DNA from: JAATGA01 sp047605605
GTDB lineage: Bacteria > Pseudomonadota > Alphaproteobacteria > Rhodobacterales > Rhodobacteraceae
DNA length: 34,261 bases
NCBI GenBank assembly: GCA_047605605.1
Contig: JASGFG010000038.1
Location: 1-34,261 of the forward strand
Direction of reading: 5' to 3'
In this document: positions 29,292 to 34,261 of the stretch, piece after piece
Numbering within the stretch: position 1 is the stretch's first letter
Layout: every line of letters starts with the position of its first letter
The notes under the pieces: model-generated
Told to the model about the DNA's origin: nothing
Databases searched by the model: none
Seen by the model: only the letters and a program-made list of their open reading frames with translations
Program-made: the position numbers and the translations under genes

Positions 29292-30098
29292 ATGTCAGAA
29301 CCCGGCAACGCACCCCGTCCCCTGCGCAGCCTCTTCCTGTCGGACCTGCACCTGGGCGCACGGGGCGCGCGCCCCGAAAAGGTTCTGGAGTTCCTGCAGG
29401 GGCACGAGGCCGAGACGATTTATCTGGTCGGCGACATCTTCGACATCTGGGCGGGCCGCCCCGTCTGGGGCGAGGCGCATACCCGGATCATCACCCTGCT
29501 GCTGGACCGGGCACGGGCGGGCACCCGCATCGTCTATCTGCCCGGCAACCACGATCCCGTCGAACACCGCGCCGACAGCGAATGGGCCGGCCTGATCGAG
29601 ATCACCGGCCGGATGCTGCATACGGCGGCGGACGGGCGGCGCTATCTGGTGCTGCATGGCGATTGCTGCGATGCGCGTCCGATGCAATGGCACTTCATGA
29701 CTCGTCTGGGCAGCTGGCTGGACTGGGGCCTGCGCACGGCCGAGGCGCGCCTGCGCGGGTTCCGGCGCGAGCTTGACCCCGATGTGCGCGGCCCGGTCGA
29801 GGCGCTGATCGACCTGTTCAATGCCGCCCTTCGCCATGGCAACCGGTTCGAGGGGCGGCTGGTCGCCAAGGCCCGCGCCAGCGGCGCCGACGGGGTGATC
29901 TGCGGGCATTTCCACAAGGCGGCGCTGCATGTCGATCACGGGCTGATCTATGCCAATTGCGGCGACTGGCTGGACAGCTTTACCGCAATCGCGGAGGAAC
30001 CGGACGGCAGGCTGCGTCTTCTGGGCTGGGCGGCCGAGGTTCAGCCCGAAGCGGGGTGGACCGCCGAACCCGCCGGTCTGGCCGGGGCGCAGGGATGA
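29292..30098 (+). CDS. LpxH-like metallophosphoesterase
   Basis: The 268-residue enzyme has the complete calcineurin-like dimetal set in LpxH order: SDLHLG (Asp18, His20), GDIFDIW (Asp48), GNHD (Asn86), LHGD (His122) and GHFHKA (His206, His208). It is soluble or peripheral. LpxH itself cleaves UDP-2,3-diacylglucosamine in lipid A synthesis, but alphaproteobacteria normally use LpxI for that, so a related pyrophosphate or phospholipid substrate is likely. A strong GAGGAGG ribosome site six bases before 29292 fixes the start; an overlapping ATG at 29288 is out of frame. Its stop overlaps the next start (ATGA), placing it first in a four-gene operon with two glycosyltransferases and a DedA protein. 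Confidence 0.88.
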   Translation: MSEPGNAPRPLRSLFLSDLHLGARGARPEKVLEFLQGHEAETIYLVGDIFDIWAGRPVWGEAHTRIITLLLDRARAGTRIVYLPGNHDPVEHRADSEWAGLIEITGRMLHTAADGRRYLVLHGDCCDARPMQWHFMTRLGSWLDWGLRTAEARLRGFRRELDPDVRGPVEALIDLFNAALRHGNRFEGRLVAKARASGADGVICGHFHKAALHVDHGLIYANCGDWLDSFTAIAEEPDGRLRLLGWAAEVQPEAGWTAEPAGLAGAQG

Positions 30099-31216
30099 TC
30101 CTGCTGGCCGCTTTCGTGGCGTTTGCTCTGGCCGTCCATCTGGCAACGCTGGGCATTGCCCTGTGGCGGCTGCACCGGCCCGTGCCCAAGGCCGCGAACC
30201 TGCCCTTCGTCTGCCTTCTGCGCCCGGTCTGCGGGCTGGACAGGTTCGATGCCGAAACCCTGGGCAGCAGTTTCCGGCAGGACTATCCCGATTACGAGGT
30301 GATCTTCTGCTGCGCTTCGGCGCATGATCCGGTGATCGCGCTGGTGAACCGGCTGATCGCGGACCATCCGCAGGTCCGCGCGCGGCTGTTCATCGGCGAC
30401 ATTCCGATTTCCGGTAACCCCAAGCTGAACAACGTCGCGCGCGGATGGCACGAGACGACGGCCGGGCTGATCTGCATGACCGACAGCAACGTCGCCCTGC
30501 CGCCGGATTATCTGCGTCAGGTGGTGGCCAGCTTTGGCGCCGACACCGGCCTTGTCACCGCGCCGCCGCTGGGGGTGCGGGCCGAAGGCCTGTGGGGGGC
30601 GCTGGAATGCGCCTTCCTGAACAGCTTTCAGGCCCGGTTCCAGCTGGTCGCCGACGCGGCGGGCAACGGGTTCGCGCAGGGCAAGACCCTGTGCTGGCGC
30701 CGCGACGTGGCCGAGGCGGGCGGCGGTCTGGCCGCCCTGGGCCGCGAGATGGCCGAGGATGTCGCCTCGACCAAGCTGGTGCGGCGGCAGGGGCTGAAGG
30801 TGCGGCTGGCCCCCCGCCCCTATCCGCAACCCATCGGGCGACGGACGTTGGAACAGGTCTGGTCGCGGCAGCTTCGCTGGGCGCGGGTGCGGCGGGCGGG
30901 GTTCGTCTGGCTTTACCTGCCGGAAATCCTGACCGGGGCAGTGCCGCCGATGGTGGCCCTGGCGGTTCTCCTCTCCATGGCCGGTGCCTCGCCGCTGTGG
31001 CTGGCCGCATTCGCGGCGGTCTGGTTCGGCGCGGAATGGGGCATGGCGCGGGCGGCGGGCTGGCCCGCGCGCCCGGTGGATCTGGCGGCCATGGCGGTGC
31101 GCGATGCGATGCTGCCGCTGCTGTGGCTGTGGTCGTGGCGGGCCCGCGGCTTTGTCTGGCGCGGCAATGCGATGGAGGCCGACCGCCTGACCGCGGCCGA
31201 GGGCCGGGCCGAATAA
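30095..31216 (+). CDS. GT21-type glycosyltransferase (ceramide glucosyltransferase / HpnI-like)
   Basis: The 373-residue membrane enzyme has an N-terminal membrane anchor (about 1-24), a cytosolic GT-A domain and a hydrophobic C-terminal region with about three to four segments. It carries the motifs of ceramide glucosyltransferases: Asp78 (ASAHD), the TDSNV motif with Asp130, GluAsp at 221-222, and the RQLRW (R/QxxRW) motif at 258-262. The related HpnI adds N-acetylglucosamine to hopanoids. The substrate is therefore likely a UDP-sugar and a hydrophobic acceptor such as ceramide, hopanoid or diacylglycerol. Its ATG overlaps the upstream stop, and its own stop overlaps the next ATG (TAATG). 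Confidence 0.88.
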   Translation: MILLAAFVAFALAVHLATLGIALWRLHRPVPKAANLPFVCLLRPVCGLDRFDAETLGSSFRQDYPDYEVIFCCASAHDPVIALVNRLIADHPQVRARLFIGDIPISGNPKLNNVARGWHETTAGLICMTDSNVALPPDYLRQVVASFGADTGLVTAPPLGVRAEGLWGALECAFLNSFQARFQLVADAAGNGFAQGKTLCWRRDVAEAGGGLAALGREMAEDVASTKLVRRQGLKVRLAPRPYPQPIGRRTLEQVWSRQLRWARVRRAGFVWLYLPEILTGAVPPMVALAVLLSMAGASPLWLAAFAAVWFGAEWGMARAAGWPARPVDLAAMAVRDAMLPLLWLWSWRARGFVWRGNAMEADRLTAAEGRAE

Positions 31217-31782
31217 TGTTCGGGATCGAGACGGTTATCGCGCTGGTCAAGGCGCATGGCCTTGCGCTGATCGCGCCTCTATCGATCCTGGAAGGCCCGA
31301 TCGTCACGGTGATCGCGGCCTATCTGGCGTCGCTGGCCTATCTGAACATCTATGCGGTGATCGTCGTGGTGATCCTGGGCGATCTGATCGGCGATGTGAT
31401 CCTTTATGGCGCCGGACGATGGGGGTCGGGCGCGCGCTGGATGGCGCGGCTGGGTCTGAGCGACGAAAAGCTGGGCCAGCTGACCGCGCATTTCGCAGAC
31501 AAGGGCCCGCGCACGCTCGTCTTCGGGAAATGGACGCATTCGGCCGGCGCGGCGGTGCTGTTCGCGGCCGGGGTGGCACGGATGCCCTTTGGCACTTTCC
31601 TGTTCTGGAACACGCTGGCGACGGTGCCGAAAAGCCTGCTGTTCGTCGCCATCGGCTATTCCTTCGGCCACCTTTACAACCAGATCGACGACTGGATCGG
31701 CCGCATCTCGGCGGTGCTGCTGACGCTTTTGATCATGGGCGCGGGGCTGTGGTGGTGGAACCGGCGGAGAAAGCGCGGATGA
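31216..31782 (+). CDS. DedA/SNARE-associated family membrane protein
   Basis: The 188-residue protein has four to five membrane segments and the DedA-domain pattern: LEGPIVTVIAAYLASL (glutamate in the first re-entrant loop), then GDLIGDVILYGAGRWG and FGKWTHSAGAAVLFAAGVARMPFGTFLFWNTLAT. DedA proteins include undecaprenyl-phosphate and phospholipid translocases; the substrate is undetermined here. The usual acidic and basic loop residues (Glu27, Asp56, Asp60, Lys97 by my count) are present or nearly so. It overlaps the GT21 gene by TAATG and the next gene by ATGA, so it belongs with lipid glycosylation; moving the glycolipid or its carrier across the membrane is a natural inference. Confidence 0.87.
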   Translation: MFGIETVIALVKAHGLALIAPLSILEGPIVTVIAAYLASLAYLNIYAVIVVVILGDLIGDVILYGAGRWGSGARWMARLGLSDEKLGQLTAHFADKGPRTLVFGKWTHSAGAAVLFAAGVARMPFGTFLFWNTLATVPKSLLFVAIGYSFGHLYNQIDDWIGRISAVLLTLLIMGAGLWWWNRRRKRG

Positions 31783-32465
31783 GCCGGATTTCCTGCATCA
31801 TCCCCGCCTGGAACGAGGGCGCGCGCATCGGCGCCGTACTGGCCGCCGCCGCCGGGCACCCAGATCTGGCCGAGGTGATCGTGGTGGACGACGGATCGAC
31901 CGACGGCACGGCCGAGATCGCGGCCGCGGTGGCGGGGATCACCCTGATCCGTCAACCGCGGAACGGCGGCAAGACGGCGGCCCTCGCGGCGGGGATCGGC
32001 GCGGCGCGGGCCGAGTTCCTGATGTTTCTGGACGCCGACCTGACCGGCCTGCGCCGTGCGGACATCGCGGCCCTGGCCGCGCCGGTGCTGGAGGGGCGGG
32101 GGAATGCCTCGATCTCGCTGCGGGGCAATGCGCCGGGGCTGTGGCGGCGCATCGGGCTGGACTATATCTCGGGCGAGCGGGTGATGCCGCGGTCGCTGCT
32201 GGCCGACAGGCAGGCCGATCTGCTGCGCTTGCCGAAATTCGGGTTCGAGGTCTTTCTGAACCGGCTGTGGCTGGACCAGTCCTATCGCATCGCCGTTGTC
32301 GGCTGGCCGGGGGTGGCAAGCCCGCCAAAAGCCAGAAAATCCGGTCTGTGGAAGGGGATACAGGGCGACATCAACATGATGCGCGACATCTTTCGCGTCT
32401 TGCCGCCCCATGCCGCCGCCCGACAGATCGCCCGGATGCGCGCCGCCCGCCTGCCCCACGACTGA
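31779..32465 (+). CDS. Family 2 glycosyltransferase
   Basis: The 228-residue protein is a compact GT-A glycosyltransferase without obvious membrane segments. The N-terminal core is canonical GT2: ISCIIPAWNEGARIG, VVDDGSTDGT (37-44), NGGKTAALAAG (63-71) and the DAD metal motif at 85-87 (FLDADLTG). The C-terminal part is short and basic, so it may bind the membrane peripherally. Sugar and acceptor are unknown; dolichyl-phosphate-mannose-synthase-like proteins have a similar core, so a polyprenyl or glycolipid acceptor is plausible. It is the last gene of the operon and ends 50 bases from the convergent LCCL gene. Confidence 0.87.
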   Translation: MSRISCIIPAWNEGARIGAVLAAAAGHPDLAEVIVVDDGSTDGTAEIAAAVAGITLIRQPRNGGKTAALAAGIGAARAEFLMFLDADLTGLRRADIAALAAPVLEGRGNASISLRGNAPGLWRRIGLDYISGERVMPRSLLADRQADLLRLPKFGFEVFLNRLWLDQSYRIAVVGWPGVASPPKARKSGLWKGIQGDINMMRDIFRVLPPHAAARQIARMRAARLPHD

Positions 32466-32514
32466 TCCGGCCGCAGATACCGGCGGGGCGGCGGAAGCCG
32501 TGGCTCCGCGGCCC

Positions 32515-34200
32515 CTAGCGCAGGTTGGTGTCGAATGTGACCGACCTTGGCGCGCTGCCCAGATCCTCCGAGGTGACCCCGTTGCGTTCGGACCCGCGAT
32601 AGCCCTGCAACCCGGTCAGCGACAGCACCCGCAACCGTCCGCCCGCCGCGCCGATCGCCCCGGCATGTCGCGCCGCGCGGCACAGGTCGCTGCCGACCGC
32701 ATAGGGGCCCGAGCCGAAGACCTTTCCCGTCGAGGGCTGGCCGGTGCAGGTGCAGTCCAGCGTCAGCGCGCCCGAGGGGAAGGCCCCGCAGACCACGCCG
32801 GATGCCCCGCCCGTCACCAGTTCCAGTCCCGGCGGAATGGCGGGCTCCTGCGCGACGGGGCCTATCGTCAGGCTGGCCCGCGCGATGCCCCAGTCGCGGC
32901 TGATCACGCCGTTGCGGGCCGATCCCGCATAGCTGTCCTGACCGCCCGCCCGCTGCACCGTGATCTGCCCGCCCTCGGCGCCGACCACGCCCGCATGTCG
33001 CGCCGCCGAACACAGGTCGCTGTCGGCGGTATAGGGACCGGACCCCCAGACCAGCCCCGAGGACACCCCGGCCGGACAGGTGCAGGACAGCGCCGCCTGC
33101 CCCTCGGGAAGGCGGCGCGGACAGGCGCCCTGCGCCCCTGCGACGGTCGCGGCTTTCGGCTTGGGCGGGGGGGCGAGCGCGCCGGGGGCGGAAACGCTCA
33201 GGCTTTCGCGCGCCGCGCCCCAGCTCAGGCTGGCAATGCCGTTTCGCAGGCTGGCGGCAAAGCTGTCGGCCGGGCCGCCGCGCGCGACGGCGACGGGGCC
33301 TCCGCCCTCACCCACGATCCCCGCATGGGCGGCGGCGGCGCAGAGCGCGCTTTCCACCGTATAGGGGCCGGACCCCCAGACCAGACCCAGCGGCCTGCCC
33401 GGCGGGCAGGTGCAGGCCAGCGCGGCCTGATCCGCGCCCAGCCGGCGGGGACAGGTGTCGCCACTGGCGGGTGAGGGGGCGCGCGGCGCCGGGTCTTCGC
33501 CGGCTCCGCCTGCCGCCGCGATCGTCAGGCTTTCACGCGCCGGACCCCAGCTTTTGCTGGAAATGCCGTTGCGGCTGGTTGCGGCATAGACATCCTGCCC
33601 GGCGGTTCGGCTGACGGTGATCCTTCCTCCGTCGCCCGTCACCGCACCCGCATGAAGGGCGGCGGCGCACAGCGCGCTGTCCAGCGTATAGGCATCCGTT
33701 CCCCAGACCATCCCGCCCGGCTGGCCCTGCGGACAGGCACAGGTCAGCCTCGCCTCGCCCGCGGGCATCCGGCGCGGGCAAAGATCGCCGTCATCCGCAG
33801 GCGGCACGGGATCGGCGGCCGCCACCTCGGGCAGGGCCGCGGGGGGCGTCAGGGTAAAGGACTGCTCATATGCGCCCCAGTCCTGGGTGCCGATGCCGTT
33901 GCGGGTGGTCCCGGAATAGGCCGCCTCGCCCGGCGCGGCCCAGGCCGTGACATTGCCGCCCGAAATGCCGATGACACCGGCATGACGCGCCGCCGTGCAA
34001 AGGTCGCTGTCCGCCGTATAAGGCCCCGATCCCCAGACCGGGCCCTGCGCCGCAAAGGCGCTGCAATGGCAGGAATAGCTTTCCTCGCCCACCGGATAGG
34101 CCGCACAGGCCTGATTGGTCTGCGCCGCGGCCGGCAAGGCGGCCAGCATCAGCGCCGGGACCGCGAAAAGGCGAAGGCGGGGCAGGATATGCAAAGGCAT
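32515..34200 (-). CDS. Secreted protein with five tandem LCCL-like domains
   Basis: The 561-residue protein has a signal peptide (about 1-27, ending LPAAAQ) and then five repeats of about 87 residues at roughly 32-117, 140-227, 249-336, 359-446 and 470-558. Each shows the LCCL pattern: VWGSGPYT, DS.LC.AA.HAG, a GG turn, then S.RNG..S..WG. Each repeat begins with a Cys followed by CxC and has a fourth Cys in the LC motif, so about four cysteines per repeat could form disulphides in the periplasm or outside. Linkers are Pro/Ala-rich. LCCL domains bind lipids or polysaccharides in some animal proteins; the bacterial role is unknown. The ATG at 34200 is preferred to a GTG at 34209 because GAGGTG precedes it by six bases. 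Confidence 0.86.
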   Translation of the reverse strand: MPLHILPRLRLFAVPALMLAALPAAAQTNQACAAYPVGEESYSCHCSAFAAQGPVWGSGPYTADSDLCTAARHAGVIGISGGNVTAWAAPGEAAYSGTTRNGIGTQDWGAYEQSFTLTPPAALPEVAAADPVPPADDGDLCPRRMPAGEARLTCACPQGQPGGMVWGTDAYTLDSALCAAALHAGAVTGDGGRITVSRTAGQDVYAATSRNGISSKSWGPARESLTIAAAGGAGEDPAPRAPSPASGDTCPRRLGADQAALACTCPPGRPLGLVWGSGPYTVESALCAAAAHAGIVGEGGGPVAVARGGPADSFAASLRNGIASLSWGAARESLSVSAPGALAPPPKPKAATVAGAQGACPRRLPEGQAALSCTCPAGVSSGLVWGSGPYTADSDLCSAARHAGVVGAEGGQITVQRAGGQDSYAGSARNGVISRDWGIARASLTIGPVAQEPAIPPGLELVTGGASGVVCGAFPSGALTLDCTCTGQPSTGKVFGSGPYAVGSDLCRAARHAGAIGAAGGRLRVLSLTGLQGYRGSERNGVTSEDLGSAPRSVTFDTNLR

Positions 34201-34261
34201 GGGCGGCACCTCGCCGCGGCAAAAGGGGGTGACGGGTTCAGCCTAGCCCCGCGCCCGGCCC

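Noticed and set aside
1..34261. CRISPR array, prophage, transposase or toxin-antitoxin system
   Set aside because: No regularly spaced direct repeats, no integrase, transposase or phage structural genes, and no small paired toxin-antitoxin genes were found.

Overview
The window is chromosomal DNA from a high-GC alphaproteobacterium, most likely a member of the Rhodobacteraceae; the genus cannot be fixed from sequence alone. Pointers to that family are the codon usage, a VPLPA-type C-terminal sorting signal, a stand-alone Hint-domain protein, an alphaproteobacterial LexA box (GTTC-N7-GTTC) before uvrA, and a recurring intergenic element built on GTATTTGG...AAGATGAAG. Nothing looks like phage, plasmid, insertion sequence or CRISPR. 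Coding density is high and almost every gene is a recognisable housekeeping or family-level gene.

Layout. 1-5103: C-terminus of a methyltransferase, arginase, coaD (convergent), a CBS-pair protein, a LysR regulator divergent from mmsA. 5104-9300: bidirectional terminator, a secreted VPLPA-CTERM protein, a 373-base gap, and uvrA with its SOS box. 9294-14282: a leftward run of an MFS permease, lpdA, a DUF924 protein and a second MFS permease. 14283-18751: queA translationally coupled to a 1141-residue AsmA/DUF3971 envelope protein. 18860-20136: a Bcp/PrxQ peroxidase coupled to a ferritin-like DUF455 protein. 20313-24307: yciA-like thioesterase coupled to sufE, a small lipoprotein, ribonuclease D and a Hint-domain protein. 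24308-27280: purN-purM (coupled), a tRNA with anticodon CAT, and a membrane O-acyltransferase. 27281-29125: a 462-base gap with promoter- and terminator-like structures, then an FAD amine/amino-acid oxidase. 29292-32465: a tight four-gene operon. 32515-34200: a secreted protein with five tandem LCCL-like domains.

The parts most worth attention are (i) the four-gene operon of LpxH-like metallophosphoesterase, ceramide-glucosyltransferase-like GT21, DedA membrane protein and GT2 glycosyltransferase, all joined by stop/start overlaps and probably making or moving a membrane glycolipid; (ii) the penta-LCCL secreted protein; (iii) eight copies of one intergenic element, usually a GC-rich hairpin followed by a conserved tail that in two cases supplies or abuts the ribosome-binding site of the next gene; and (iv) a possible small RNA or structured leader at about 27490-27657.

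Functional themes are otherwise separate: nitrogen and amino-acid catabolism (arginase, mmsA, lpdA, amine oxidase), cofactor and purine synthesis (coaD, purMN), tRNA and RNA metabolism (queA, rnd, tRNA), Fe-S assembly (sufE), peroxide and DNA-damage defence (bcp, uvrA) and envelope biology (AsmA-like protein, lipoprotein, acyltransferase, glycolipid operon, LCCL protein).
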